Below, piece after piece: positions 23,980 to 32,293 of a stretch of 64,000 nucleotides of DNA. Origin of the DNA: Microbacterium sp. (GTDB lineage Bacteria; Actinomycetota; Actinomycetes; Actinomycetales; Microbacteriaceae); the NCBI RefSeq assembly GCF_031178445.1, contig NZ_JAPSIY010000001.1, positions 248,001-312,000 on the forward strand, written 5' to 3'. Every line of letters starts with the position of its first letter. Within the stretch, counting starts at the first letter, position 1. The translations under genes and the position numbers were made by a program. The notes under the pieces are model-generated. The model made no database searches. It saw only the letters and a list, made by a program, of their open reading frames with translations, and was not told the origin of the DNA.

Positions 23980-25695
23980 ATGAGCCGGCCGGCCACCACC
24001 GCCACCACCGCGATCCGCGAGATGCGCGACTTCCTGTTCGCCCACGCCACCGACTACGACGGAGCCCGGGCGGGGTTCGCGTGGCCGCGTGTCGATGAGT
24101 TCAACTTCGCCCTGGAGTGGTTCGACGTCATCGCCGGAGAGAAGCCCGACCGACCGGCGGTGCAGATCGTCTCCGCCGACCTGTCCGTGCGCAGCTGGTC
24201 GTACGGTGAGCTGTCGGCGCGTTCCGACCAAGTCGCGAACTGGCTGCGCTCGCTCGGCATCGCCCGCGGCGACCACGCGATCGTCATGCTCGACAACACC
24301 ATCGAGCTGTGGGAGATCATGCTCGCCATCACGAAGATCGGCGCGATCGCGATCCCCACCTCCACTCTGCTGTCGGCATCCGACCTCGCCTACCGGATCG
24401 ATCACGGCAGGGCTCGAGCCGTCGTGACCCTCGGCTCCCTCACCGGCCGGGTCGCCGACGTCGCCGGCGACCTGATCCGCATCGCCGTGGGCGGCGCACC
24501 GGAAGGCTGGAACGACCTCGCAGCATCCGCCGGTGCCCCCGGCACCTTCGACCCCGACGGGCCGACGCCGGCGAACGACACCGCCCTGCTGTACTTCACC
24601 TCTGGCACCACCAGCAGGCCCAAGCTCGTGCAGCACACCCACGTGTCGTATCCGGTCGGACACCTGTCGACCATGTGGTGGCTGGGCGTTCGTCCCGACG
24701 ACGTGCACTTGAACATCTCCTCCCCCGGTTGGGCGAAGCACGCCTGGTCGAGCTTCTACTCACCCTTCCTGGCCGAGGCGACCGTGTTCGTCTACAACTA
24801 CGAGCGCTTCGACGCGAACACGCTCATGCAGGTGATGGACACCCACCACGTCTCGACCTTCTGCGCTCCCCCGACGGTGTGGCGGATGCTGATCCAGGCT
24901 GACCTCTCCCGGCTCACCCATCCTCCGCGCGAACTGGTCGGAGCCGGCGAGCCGCTCAACCCCGAGGTGATCACCCGGGTGCGCGAGGCTTGGGGCGGCA
25001 CGATCCGCGATGGCTTCGGCCAGACCGAGATGACGGCCTGCGTGGGTAACTCCCCTGGTCAGGTCGTGAAGGACGGTTCGATGGGGCGAGCGCTGCCCGG
25101 GTACCCCGTCGTGCTGCTCGACCCGGTCACCGGCGAGCCCGTCGACGGCGAGGGAGAGATCGCGCTCGATCTGTCGCAGGCACCGATCGGCCTGATGGCC
25201 GGCTACTTCGAGGATCCCGAGAAGACGGCGGAGTCGCGCGCCGGCGGCTACCATCACACCGGCGACATCGCCGCGCGGGACGCCGAGGGCTATCTGACCT
25301 ACGTGGGGCGCGCCGACGACGTCTTCAAGGCCTCCGATTACAAGATCTCGCCGTTCGAGCTGGAGTCGGTGCTCCTCGAGCACGACCTTGTCGTCGAGGC
25401 CGCGGTCGTACCCAGCCCCGACGCGACGCGACTGTCCGTCCCGAAGGCGTACGTGTGCCTGCGCGACGGTGCGGTCGACACGGACAGGGGCGAGACGCAT
25501 GCCGCTCGGGAGGTCTTCGCCTTCGCCCGCGAACGGCTGTCACCGCACCTGTGGGTGCGCATCATCGAGTTCGTCCCCGAGCTGCCGAAGACCATCTCGG
25601 GCAAGATCCGGCGAGTCGAGCTGCGGGCGCGGGAAGCCGAGCGCGTCGCCACCGGCGACGACACTGCGCAGCACTTCGATCGCGACCACCGGTAG
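23980..25695 (+). CDS. acyl-CoA synthetase (AMP-binding, ACSM-like)
   Basis: A 571-residue adenylate-forming enzyme. The AMP-binding P-loop is LLYFTSGTTSRPKLVQHTH (near 205-223), the adenine motif DGFGQTEMT near 347, HHTGDIAARDAEGYLTYVGRADDVFK near 425-450 and the thioester-domain lysine in LPKTISGKIRR near 540. The shape fits medium-chain acyl-CoA synthetases, which activate fatty acids of middle length; acetyl-CoA synthetase is less likely. The ATG at 23980 has GAAGGAG ahead; a longer frame upstream crosses the previous terminator. No linked beta-oxidation genes are present. Confidence 0.88.
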   Translation: MSRPATTATTAIREMRDFLFAHATDYDGARAGFAWPRVDEFNFALEWFDVIAGEKPDRPAVQIVSADLSVRSWSYGELSARSDQVANWLRSLGIARGDHAIVMLDNTIELWEIMLAITKIGAIAIPTSTLLSASDLAYRIDHGRARAVVTLGSLTGRVADVAGDLIRIAVGGAPEGWNDLAASAGAPGTFDPDGPTPANDTALLYFTSGTTSRPKLVQHTHVSYPVGHLSTMWWLGVRPDDVHLNISSPGWAKHAWSSFYSPFLAEATVFVYNYERFDANTLMQVMDTHHVSTFCAPPTVWRMLIQADLSRLTHPPRELVGAGEPLNPEVITRVREAWGGTIRDGFGQTEMTACVGNSPGQVVKDGSMGRALPGYPVVLLDPVTGEPVDGEGEIALDLSQAPIGLMAGYFEDPEKTAESRAGGYHHTGDIAARDAEGYLTYVGRADDVFKASDYKISPFELESVLLEHDLVVEAAVVPSPDATRLSVPKAYVCLRDGAVDTDRGETHAAREVFAFARERLSPHLWVRIIEFVPELPKTISGKIRRVELRAREAERVATGDDTAQHFDRDHR

Positions 25696-25703
25696 ACCAC
25701 CGG

Positions 25704-26171
25704 TCAGGACGCGACCGGCAGCGTCTCCGTACGCGGAGGTGAGGCGAGACGAGCGGATGCCGGGCCGGACGCGGTCCACGCGGCCGAGGCCGGCACGGCC
25801 GGCACGACGGGCACGACGGGCGCGACGGGCGCGACGGGCGCGACGGGCGCGAGCCTCTCCGCCGGCGCCTCGACGACCTGACGACGAGCCCCGGCGCGGA
25901 CCAGCAGCCGCGCGACGGAGCCGATCACGAGGGCGGCGGCGAGCGCGCTCAGCGCCACGATCACCGGAGTCCACAGGTTCGCGAACGACGCCGACAGGCT
26001 CAGCATCGCACCGACGATCCAGACGCCGACCGCGCCCCCCGCGAGCCCGGCCGCAGCGCGCATGAGCGCGAAGGCGGCGACGAGCGCGCAGGCGAGCGCG
26101 ATGACCGCTCCGGCGATTCCGATCGGCACGAAGACCGACATCAATGTGTTCGTCACTGCAAGAGATGACAT
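25704..26171 (-). CDS. small membrane protein with Ala-Pro-Val repeat tail
   Basis: A 155-residue protein with three hydrophobic segments near residues 14-45, 48-62 and 67-88. A low-complexity tail follows, made of repeated A-P-V triplets. I do not recognise a family. It is convergent with the acyl-CoA synthetase, its stop lying 8 nt away. The tail is encoded by a 9-bp tandem repeat and so is likely to vary in length between strains. The tail would face whichever side the third segment leaves; topology is not certain. Confidence 0.6.
   Translation of the reverse strand: MSSLAVTNTLMSVFVPIGIAGAVIALACALVAAFALMRAAAGLAGGAVGVWIVGAMLSLSASFANLWTPVIVALSALAAALVIGSVARLLVRAGARRQVVEAPAERLAPVAPVAPVAPVVPVVPAVPASAAWTASGPASARLASPPRTETLPVAS
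25801..25852 (-). repeat. 9-bp tandem repeat inside a coding tail
   Basis: The plus strand reads about six copies of a 9-nt unit, first as GGCACGACG and then as GGCGCGACG. On the coding strand these give Ala-Pro-Val or Val-Pro-Val units. The pattern is typical of slipped-strand expansion and keeps frame. Confidence 0.8.
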
Positions 26172-26315
26172 GGCACGACCCCCCGTGTCACAGGCACGCC
26201 CCCCGGCGTGCCGTGATACCAGGTTACGCGGGTCTGCCGGGTTTTTTGTCCACCGGGAGAACGATTCGGCATCATCCCGTCGGATGATGCGTTGACAGCG
26301 GGTTACGTGCAGATG

Positions 26316-27809
26316 TCAGCGCCCGGCGCGGCGCGATCCGCGAGCCCGGCGGAGGCTCGACAGCCGTGCAGCGACGATGGGAACGGGGGCGGTGAAGACC
26401 GCGTCGACGACCATCGATCCGTCGGTCGGCCCGATCACCGGGATGGGCGTGGTCAGCGTGGCTTCGACCGGAGCGACCGGGATCCGTGCCAGCTCGCGGT
26501 GCGCGCGCACGTAGGCGGGGATCAGCAGTGCGACGGCGCCGAGCCAGGCCAGCGGGTTGCTGAGCGCCACGCCGCCGAAACCCATGAACGCACCGAGCAC
26601 GACGGCCGCGCCCACGCGCATGACCAGCTCGATCACACCGGTGACGGTCGGAACGAGCACCCGTCCGAGCCCCTGCAGCACTCCACGCAGCACGAACAGC
26701 ACTCCGAGGAGCACGTAGGTGACGCCGTTGATGATCAGCATGAGGTGGGCGAGCTCGACCACCTCGTCCGCGCCATCGCCGACGAACAGGCGCACGGCCG
26801 GCACGCCGCACGTGACCATGATGACGCCGAGCGCCAGCGAGCCGATCACGGCCATCCAGATCGCCTGCTTCGTACCGCGCCGGATGCGATCCGGGCGGCG
26901 CGCCCCGAGGTTCTGTGCCGCATACATGGATGCGGCCAGCCCCAGTGAGGCGAGGAACGCGCTCGCAAGACTGTCGACCCGCGACGCCGCCGTGTATGCG
27001 GCAACGGCCTGCGCACCGAGGGTGTTCAGCGCGACCTGCACGATCAGCGCGCCGATCGCGATGATCGACGCCTGGAAGCCCATCGGCAACCCGAGACGCA
27101 GGTGCTCGGCGACGTCGGCACGGCTCACCCGCCAGTCCTCTCGGCGCACGTGCAGCACAGGCAGCCGTCGCCAGACGTACAGCAGGCAGAGCAGCACCGA
27201 GACCGCCTGCGCTACAACCGTCGCCCAGGCGGCGCCGGCGACGCCCCAGCCCAGCGGGCCCACCATGACGATGACGAGTCCGACGTTGAGTCCGCACGAG
27301 ATGGTGAGGAACACCAGCGGGGTGGTCGAGTCGCCGATCGCGCGGATGATCGCCGCCAGGTAGTTGAAGAACATGATGGTGCTGCCGCCGATGAACGTCA
27401 CCTGTGTGAACGCCGTCGCCTCGGCCATGAGCTCCGGCGGTGTCTGCAGGAGGGTGAGGAACGGCGCGGCGATCAACGGGCCGATGACGGTCAGCACCAG
27501 GCTGGTGGCGGCGGTGAGCAGCGTGCCCGTCGCGACGGAGCGGCCGACGGCGCGGGCATCGCCGGCGCCGAAGGCCTGCGCGGTGGGGATCGCGAATCCG
27601 CTGGCCAGACCCCAGGCGAACCCGATCACCAGGAAGATGAGGCTGCCCGTCGCGCCCACGGCGGCGAGCGAGTTCACGCCAAGCTGGCGGCCGACGACGA
27701 CCGCGTCGACGAACTGGTACAGCTGCTGGACGACGTTGCCGATCAGCAGCGGAACGGAGAAGGCCAGTATGACGCGCCAAGGGCGTCCGGTGATGAGGGT
27801 CGTTGCCAT
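26316..27809 (-). CDS. MATE-family multidrug efflux transporter
   Basis: A 497-residue protein with twelve predicted membrane helices in two six-helix halves. The N-terminal MATE signature PLLIGNVVQQLYQFVDAVVVGRQLG lies near residues 20-44 and the equivalent region of the second half (GLPMGFQASIIAIGALIVQVALN) near 242. It exports cationic drugs or metabolites in exchange for sodium or protons. The C-terminus is Arg/Ser-rich. No good ribosome-binding site precedes the ATG at 27809. A 12-bp palindrome sits 100 bp upstream. No regulator gene is adjacent. Confidence 0.88.
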   Translation of the reverse strand: MATTLITGRPWRVILAFSVPLLIGNVVQQLYQFVDAVVVGRQLGVNSLAAVGATGSLIFLVIGFAWGLASGFAIPTAQAFGAGDARAVGRSVATGTLLTAATSLVLTVIGPLIAAPFLTLLQTPPELMAEATAFTQVTFIGGSTIMFFNYLAAIIRAIGDSTTPLVFLTISCGLNVGLVIVMVGPLGWGVAGAAWATVVAQAVSVLLCLLYVWRRLPVLHVRREDWRVSRADVAEHLRLGLPMGFQASIIAIGALIVQVALNTLGAQAVAAYTAASRVDSLASAFLASLGLAASMYAAQNLGARRPDRIRRGTKQAIWMAVIGSLALGVIMVTCGVPAVRLFVGDGADEVVELAHLMLIINGVTYVLLGVLFVLRGVLQGLGRVLVPTVTGVIELVMRVGAAVVLGAFMGFGGVALSNPLAWLGAVALLIPAYVRAHRELARIPVAPVEATLTTPIPVIGPTDGSMVVDAVFTAPVPIVAARLSSLRRARGSRRAGR

Positions 27810-27908
27810 GAGGGTGCGGAGAGAAGGGGAGGATGCGGAGACCGCGCCGTGCGGCGAGAAGCCGAATGACTCCGTGAAGGGTCACGGCGCCATCCGCCGA
27901 TATTCTAT

Positions 27909-27920
27909 CGAATCGATTCG
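27909..27920. promoter_or_regulatory. 12-bp palindrome upstream of the MATE gene
   Basis: CGAATCGATTCG is a perfect palindrome in an AT-richer patch (TATTCTATCGAATCGATT) between the MATE gene and the DUF2188 gene. It is a plausible repressor site for the exporter, but no regulator is adjacent, so this is weak inference. Confidence 0.35.
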
Positions 27921-27944
27921 GGCGTGCTGTGCCGGCTCACGCGG

Positions 27945-28235
27945 TCACGGCAGGTCCGCCACGGCGATCCCGTCATCACCGTCGCGGTCGTCGCCGCGGG
28001 AACCCGCCCGTGCCGGCCGCTCGCCCTCGACCTGCTCATCGGTGACCACGCCGGTCGGCTCGGCATCGACGACCCGGTGCCGAGTGCCGGACTCTTCGGC
28101 CATGCGGCGACCGGCATCGATCGCCTCCTCCTTCGTGGCGTAGCCCTGCGAGAGCTCCTCTTCGCCCTCGACGCGATTGACCCATTGGCCGCGCTTGGAC
28201 ATCGTGACGACATCGCCGTGCTGCTCCTGCGTCAT
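27945..28235 (-). CDS. DUF2188-domain small protein
   Basis: A 96-residue protein. The DUF2188 core (VTMSKRGQWVNRVEGEEELSQGYATKEEAIDAGRRMAEESG) fills the first 55 residues, followed by a charged tail rich in Asp, Arg and Gly. The domain is widespread in actinobacterial stress regions, but its biochemical role is unknown. AAGGAGGA is placed seven bases before the ATG at 28235, a strong ribosome-binding site. It is divergent from the topoisomerase IB gene, and both may respond to the same stress. Confidence 0.8.
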   Translation of the reverse strand: MTQEQHGDVVTMSKRGQWVNRVEGEEELSQGYATKEEAIDAGRRMAEESGTRHRVVDAEPTGVVTDEQVEGERPARAGSRGDDRDGDDGIAVADLP

Positions 28236-28343
28236 GGTCTTCCTCCTTCGATTCTCTGCTGCGGAACGTGCCAGGGTAGGCGCAGCCGCGGACCGCCTGT
28301 CAGGGGCTTGCATCCGAGGCCGAGGGGAAGGTACTCCGGAGCA

Positions 28344-29306
28344 ATGACCCGATTGAGGCGCAGCGATCCGAACGGTCCCGGCCTGAGCAGGCTGCGACGC
28401 GGACGCGGCTTCGAGTACCGCGCGCCGGACGGGGCGCGGATCGAAGACCCGGCGCTGCTCGAGCGCCTGCGCGCCCTGGCAGTGCCACCCGCGTGGACAG
28501 ATGTCTGGCTGAGCCCTCATGAGAACGGCCACGTGCTCGCGACGGGCATCGACGCCGCCGGCAGACGGCAGTACATCTACCACCCCGCGTGGCACGAACG
28601 CATGGCACGGGAGAAGTTCGACCGGATGCTGCAACTCGCCGACGTCATGCCCGCCGTGCGCGGCGGTGTCACCCGCGACCTGCGCCTGGACGGCTTCGGG
28701 CGGCAGCGTGTTCTGGCCGGCGCCTTCCGGATGCTCGACTCGGCGCTGCTGCGGGTGGGGTCGGAGCAGTACGCCAAGGCGCACGGCAGCATCGGGCTCG
28801 TCACTCTGCGCGGCGCGCACGCACGCGTGCGTGCCGAGCGCGTGGTGGAGCTGCGCTTCCCCGGCAAGAGCGGCCAGCCGTGGGAGTCGGACATCGATGA
28901 CGCCGAGCTCGCGTTGCTCATCGCGGGGCTCAAACGGCGCGGAGCACGCACGCTGCTTTTGAGCTGGCAGGACGCCTCCTCGTGGCGCCCGCTGCACGCG
29001 AGCGACATCAACGACGACGTCCGCACCCGCACCGGCGGGGACTTCACCGCGAAGGACTTCCGCACCCTGCACGGCACGATCACGGCGGCCGTGGCGCTGG
29101 CCGAGATCGGCCCGCGGGACACGGCGAGCGGGCGCTCCCGTGCGGCCGCGCAGGCGGTGCGGGTGACGGCATCAGCCCTCGGCAACACGCCCGCGGTCGC
29201 GCGGGCCAGCTACATCGACCCTCGCGTCTTCGATCTGTATGACAAAGGGGTGACGGTCGATCCGCTGCGCAGGGTCGAGGGGCAGCTGCTCGAGCTGCTC
29301 GGGTGA
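28344..29306 (+). CDS. DNA topoisomerase IB (poxvirus type)
   Basis: A 320-residue type IB topoisomerase. The N-terminal beta domain shows AAGRRQYIYHPAWHERMAREKFDRM near 74-95. The catalytic domain includes SIGLVTLRGAHARV, TAKDFRTLHGT and the active-site tyrosine in ASYIDPRVFDLY near 293. It relaxes supercoils through a 3'-phosphotyrosyl intermediate and is sporadically present in actinobacteria, often linked to DNA damage tolerance. The ATG at 28344 follows CCGGAG. It lies between two small-protein genes typical of stress-linked regions. Confidence 0.9.
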   Translation: MTRLRRSDPNGPGLSRLRRGRGFEYRAPDGARIEDPALLERLRALAVPPAWTDVWLSPHENGHVLATGIDAAGRRQYIYHPAWHERMAREKFDRMLQLADVMPAVRGGVTRDLRLDGFGRQRVLAGAFRMLDSALLRVGSEQYAKAHGSIGLVTLRGAHARVRAERVVELRFPGKSGQPWESDIDDAELALLIAGLKRRGARTLLLSWQDASSWRPLHASDINDDVRTRTGGDFTAKDFRTLHGTITAAVALAEIGPRDTASGRSRAAAQAVRVTASALGNTPAVARASYIDPRVFDLYDKGVTVDPLRRVEGQLLELLG

Positions 29307-29398
29307 GGTCCTAACATCCGGCATCCGGATGTCAACCCGCTGTCGCACCCGGCAAGGCGCGCCCTAGCGTCGCCCAGGTACCCGCAGAAGGAGGAGAC

Positions 29399-29626
29399 AT
29401 GAGCGACGCACAGCGTGGCAACACCACGCACGGACCGAATCTCGACGACCAGCTCAAGCACGAGTCCCAGGGAATGGTGCAGGGGCACGGCGCTCCGCAC
29501 GCCGAGCCGTTCCGCGAGACGGAGCCGCTGCCGGACGACACCGACGCGCCGGAGGTGCAGGAGGCGTTCGCACGCGAAGACCCCGACCGCGACGACGCGG
29601 CGGAGGTGGACGATGACCGCGCTTGA
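29399..29626 (+). CDS. small acidic protein, first gene of the Balon-like operon
   Basis: A 75-residue hydrophilic, very acidic protein (LPDDTDAPEVQEAFAREDPDRDDAAEVDDDRA at the C-terminal side) with no cysteine or membrane segment, probably disordered. GAAGGAGGAG lies just before its ATG. It overlaps the start of the eRF1-fold gene by 14 nt, so the two are translationally coupled. I do not recognise a family. A chaperone-like or regulatory partner of the following protein is possible, but only from position. Confidence 0.65.
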   Translation: MSDAQRGNTTHGPNLDDQLKHESQGMVQGHGAPHAEPFRETEPLPDDTDAPEVQEAFAREDPDRDDAAEVDDDRA

Positions 29627-30803
29627 GCTGCGAGGAGTGAACCTCCACGAGGTGCTTGCCGAGCCGGGCTCCTGGACCACCGTCTACACCGACGGCCCGC
29701 AGGGCGAGCCGCCCGGGGCGGTCGAGAGCAGGATGCGGTCGCTGAAGGACCGGCTCGGCGAAGCCGGGGTGCCCGACGACGATGCGGAGGCCGTGCTCGC
29801 CGCCCTTCCGAAGGACATCGGCCTGCCGGCGCCATCGACGCGCTGGCTGCTCGTGCGCGAAGGGGAGGTGGTCGCGGACGAGGGGTTCGCCGCCGCCCGC
29901 CGCGGACCGGAGCGTGTGACCCACGGAGCATTTCCCGAGATCGCGCCGCTGCTGCGCCATCGCGGAACCGAGCGGCGCATCCTCGTGGTCGAGACCGGCC
30001 GCGACGGCGCCGAACTCACCTTCGAGCGCCTGGGGCGCGCCGCCCCGGAGCAGGTGGAGCAGATCGAGGGCGAGGGCCACCCCATCACGAAGGTCAGCCC
30101 GGGCGGGTGGTCGCAGGCCCGCTTCCAGCGCAGCGTCGAGGAGGTGTGGCAGCACACCCAATCGGATGTGGCGGATGCCGTGGACCGCATCGTGCGCGAG
30201 CGTCGCCCCGAGCACGTCTTCGTGACCGGCGACGCGCAGGCACGCGGCCTGCTGCTCGAGAACATCGAAGACGGGACTCTCGACCTCGTCGTCGAGGTCG
30301 ACGCCGACACCCGTGCCGACGGCGCCGACGACTCCGCCCTGCTGCAGGCGATCGACGAGACCGTCTCGGCCGCGCATGACGACGTCATCACCGCTACACG
30401 CGATCGCGCGGCCGAGCAGGACGCCCGCAACGGCGCATCCGGACTCACCGCAGTGGTCGGCGCGCTGCAGCAGGCCCAGGTCGACACGCTGCTGCTCGAC
30501 GAGCGGATGCTGGACGACGAGGAGACGCTGCTCGCCCTGCCGGCCGCGCCGTGGGTGGCCCTGGCAGCCGAGGACACCTTCGAGGCGGGGCCCGGCACGC
30601 CGTTGCCCGCCGCCGAAGCGCTCGTCCGTGCCGCGATGCTGACCGACGCCGCCGTGCTGTTCATCGAAGACGAGCCCGCCGAGGGCGAGCCGCGATCCTC
30701 GAGCGACACCGCGCCGCCGCTTGCGGTGCTGCGCTGGCCGGAGGCATCCATCACCGGCGACGCACAGCCGCAGGCAGACGCATCCGATGAGACGACGCGG
30801 TGA
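29613..30803 (+). CDS. Rv2629-like / Balon-like eRF1-fold protein (baeRF family 2)
   Basis: A 396-residue protein related to Rv2629 of Mycobacterium tuberculosis, a bacterial member of the archaeo-eukaryotic release factor 1/Pelota fold. Recognisable features are the N-terminal domain (LRGVNLHEVLAEPGSWTTVYTDG), the central domain (RRILVVETGRDGAELTFERLG and HPITKVSPGGWSQARFQRSVEE) and a C-terminal L7Ae-like half (QVDTLLLDERMLDDEETLLAL). Relatives called Balon bind the ribosomal A site with EF-Tu during dormancy, so a ribosome hibernation role is plausible. There is no GGQ peptide-release motif. The operon continues with two small genes and a nitroreductase, a combination reminiscent of dormancy regulons. 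Confidence 0.8.
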   Translation: MTALELRGVNLHEVLAEPGSWTTVYTDGPQGEPPGAVESRMRSLKDRLGEAGVPDDDAEAVLAALPKDIGLPAPSTRWLLVREGEVVADEGFAAARRGPERVTHGAFPEIAPLLRHRGTERRILVVETGRDGAELTFERLGRAAPEQVEQIEGEGHPITKVSPGGWSQARFQRSVEEVWQHTQSDVADAVDRIVRERRPEHVFVTGDAQARGLLLENIEDGTLDLVVEVDADTRADGADDSALLQAIDETVSAAHDDVITATRDRAAEQDARNGASGLTAVVGALQQAQVDTLLLDERMLDDEETLLALPAAPWVALAAEDTFEAGPGTPLPAAEALVRAAMLTDAAVLFIEDEPAEGEPRSSSDTAPPLAVLRWPEASITGDAQPQADASDETTR

Positions 30804-30814
30804 AGGAGGTCACC

Positions 30815-30982
30815 ATGAGCAGCACGCCACAAGTCGAGCCGCCGGAAGAACCGGCCGACCAGTCCGAGCACCCGAGCCAGGCGGAGGGCGAGGACACCGA
30901 CCGCGAAGACCGGCACCCCGACCCGCAGCGTCGTCGCCCCTCGCAGAGCGAAGGGGAGGACGACGGGCGCTCGGCGGGGTAG
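30815..30982 (+). CDS. very small hydrophilic protein
   Basis: A 55-residue protein, almost entirely Glu/Asp/Pro/Ser/Arg (SQAEGEDTDREDRHPDPQ), predicted disordered. GAAGGAGG lies six bases before the ATG at 30815, which I prefer to the GTG at 30800. It sits 11 nt after the eRF1-fold gene and 4 nt before the next gene, so it belongs to the operon. No family recognised; coding status rests on the ribosome-binding site and the tight spacing. Confidence 0.55.
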   Translation: MSSTPQVEPPEEPADQSEHPSQAEGEDTDREDRHPDPQRRRPSQSEGEDDGRSAG

Positions 30983-30986
30983 CCGG

Positions 30987-31355
30987 GTGCACCATCACCG
31001 CAGCAGCTCGCGACGCGGTCGGCATCGGCAACCGCTGACCGGACGTCTCGCCGCAGCGGCGCTCGCGAGCTACACCGCCAACACCGCCTATGGCGGCGCG
31101 GTGGCAGTCGGTGTCTTCGGCGCCCGCCGCATCCGCTGGCTGCACCATGCGCTGTTCATCGTGACGTCCGCGCTGACGACCCTCGCGTTGCTGGCCACCC
31201 TCGTCGAACGCCGCCGCGCCGGCCTCACTCTGCTGCCGGCCGCTGCGACCCTGTGCGCCCTGCCGGCGACGCGCGGCGGCACGGCCAGGCATGCCACGAT
31301 GGCCCTGTCAGCTGCGCCCTGGTTCCTGGCCGCGGCCGTGACGACTCGGAGGTGA
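30987..31355 (+). CDS. small membrane protein in the Balon-like operon
   Basis: A 122-residue protein with a His/Arg-rich N-terminus ([14 protein letters not shown]) and three hydrophobic segments near residues 24-45, 52-72 and 78-92, with another near the end. The start is GTG 30987, four bases after the previous stop. Function is unknown. It sits between the small acidic gene and the nitroreductase with gaps of only 4 nt on both sides, so it is firmly part of the operon. Confidence 0.65.
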   Translation: MHHHRSSSRRGRHRQPLTGRLAAAALASYTANTAYGGAVAVGVFGARRIRWLHHALFIVTSALTTLALLATLVERRRAGLTLLPAAATLCALPATRGGTARHATMALSAAPWFLAAAVTTRR

Positions 31356-31359
31356 ACGG

Positions 31360-32175
31360 ATGGACTTCCTGGATGTGGTGCGACGTCGCAAGACGACCAA
31401 CGGCGCCTTCCTTCCCGACCGCGTGAGCGAGGAGCACCAGCGACTACTCATGGAGGTCGCCGGTCGTGCGCCGTCGCAGCTGAACAGCCAGCCGTGGCGG
31501 TTCGTGATCGTCGAGGAGCGCGAGACGATCGACACGATCGCCCGGATCAGCGGCGAGAGCATGACCGAGGCGATGTCGAACGGCACGTTCTTCGAGAGGT
31601 ACAAGCCGTACTTCCGCTTCAGCAAGCGCGAGATGGAGGAGCGACGCGATGGGATGCTCTTCGACCGCCTCCCCGCGCCGCTGAGGCCGTTCACGGGGCA
31701 GGTGTTCACCTCGCGAGGGCAGAAGCTCATGAACACCCTGCGGATCCCGCAGACGCTCGGAGAGGAGAACCGCAAGCTCGTGGCGGGATCGCCGCTGCTG
31801 CTGGGGGTCATGCTGGATCGCTCGGAGTACCGGCCGGGTGAGCTCTCGTCGTTCTACTCGGTGTTCAGCATGGGCGCCGCCATGGAGAACGTCTGGCTGA
31901 CGACGGTCGAGCTCGGCATGGGGATCCAGTTCATCTCGTTCCCCATGGAGGTGCCGGGCCGCTGGGCCGAGATCGAGCGGCTGCTGGAGGTGCCGCCCGA
32001 ACTTGAGCTGATGGCGGTATACCGGCTCGGGTACGTGCCGGCAGAACAGCGTCGGCCGCCGATCGACTGGACCAGCACCGAGCGCAAGCGCCCTTCGCAA
32101 TACGTGTTCCGCGGAACCTGCGCGACCCCGCAACAGGGCTGGGACGATCCGGCGGTGCCTGCGGCTTCCGGCTGA
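31360..32175 (+). CDS. nitroreductase-family flavoprotein
   Basis: A 271-residue FMN-dependent nitroreductase fold protein. The FMN site shows [17 protein letters not shown] near residues 8-25, [18 protein letters not shown] near 35-52 and the late region [20 protein letters not shown] near 172-191. The insert between residues 70 and 125 is longer than in minimal nitroreductases. Members reduce quinones, nitro compounds or act as flavin sinks. GGAGGTGAACGG precedes the ATG. It is the last gene of the operon with the Rv2629-like protein; in mycobacteria both families appear in dormancy regulons. Confidence 0.85.
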   Translation: MDFLDVVRRRKTTNGAFLPDRVSEEHQRLLMEVAGRAPSQLNSQPWRFVIVEERETIDTIARISGESMTEAMSNGTFFERYKPYFRFSKREMEERRDGMLFDRLPAPLRPFTGQVFTSRGQKLMNTLRIPQTLGEENRKLVAGSPLLLGVMLDRSEYRPGELSSFYSVFSMGAAMENVWLTTVELGMGIQFISFPMEVPGRWAEIERLLEVPPELELMAVYRLGYVPAEQRRPPIDWTSTERKRPSQYVFRGTCATPQQGWDDPAVPAASG

Positions 32176-32204
32176 ACCGCCCGAGAGGGAATCTCGCCAC
32201 CCCA

Positions 32205-32256
32205 TTGACAGGGGCATCAAACCGATTTAATGTCATCTCCATCAAACCGGTTCGAT
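32205..32256 (+). promoter_or_regulatory. LacI-locus promoter with two operators
   Basis: TTGACA (32205-32210), a 17-nt spacer and TAATGT (32228-32233) form a good promoter. The site ATCAAACCGATTTAAT (32216-32231) overlaps the -10 region, and ATCAAACCGGTTCGAT (32241-32256), an almost perfect palindrome, follows 25 bp later. The ATCAAACCG half-site repeats and the AAACCGGTTT-like centre is typical of LacI-family operators. Autorepression of the whole sugar locus is inferred. Confidence 0.75.
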
Positions 32257-32293
32257 GCCGCGCGGATGCGGCATTCCGCCACAGGGAGGTGGC

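Noticed and set aside
27945..29072. A 375-residue minus-strand frame
   Set aside because: Only the last 96 residues, with a strong ribosome-binding site, are the DUF2188 gene. The rest is antisense to topoisomerase IB.
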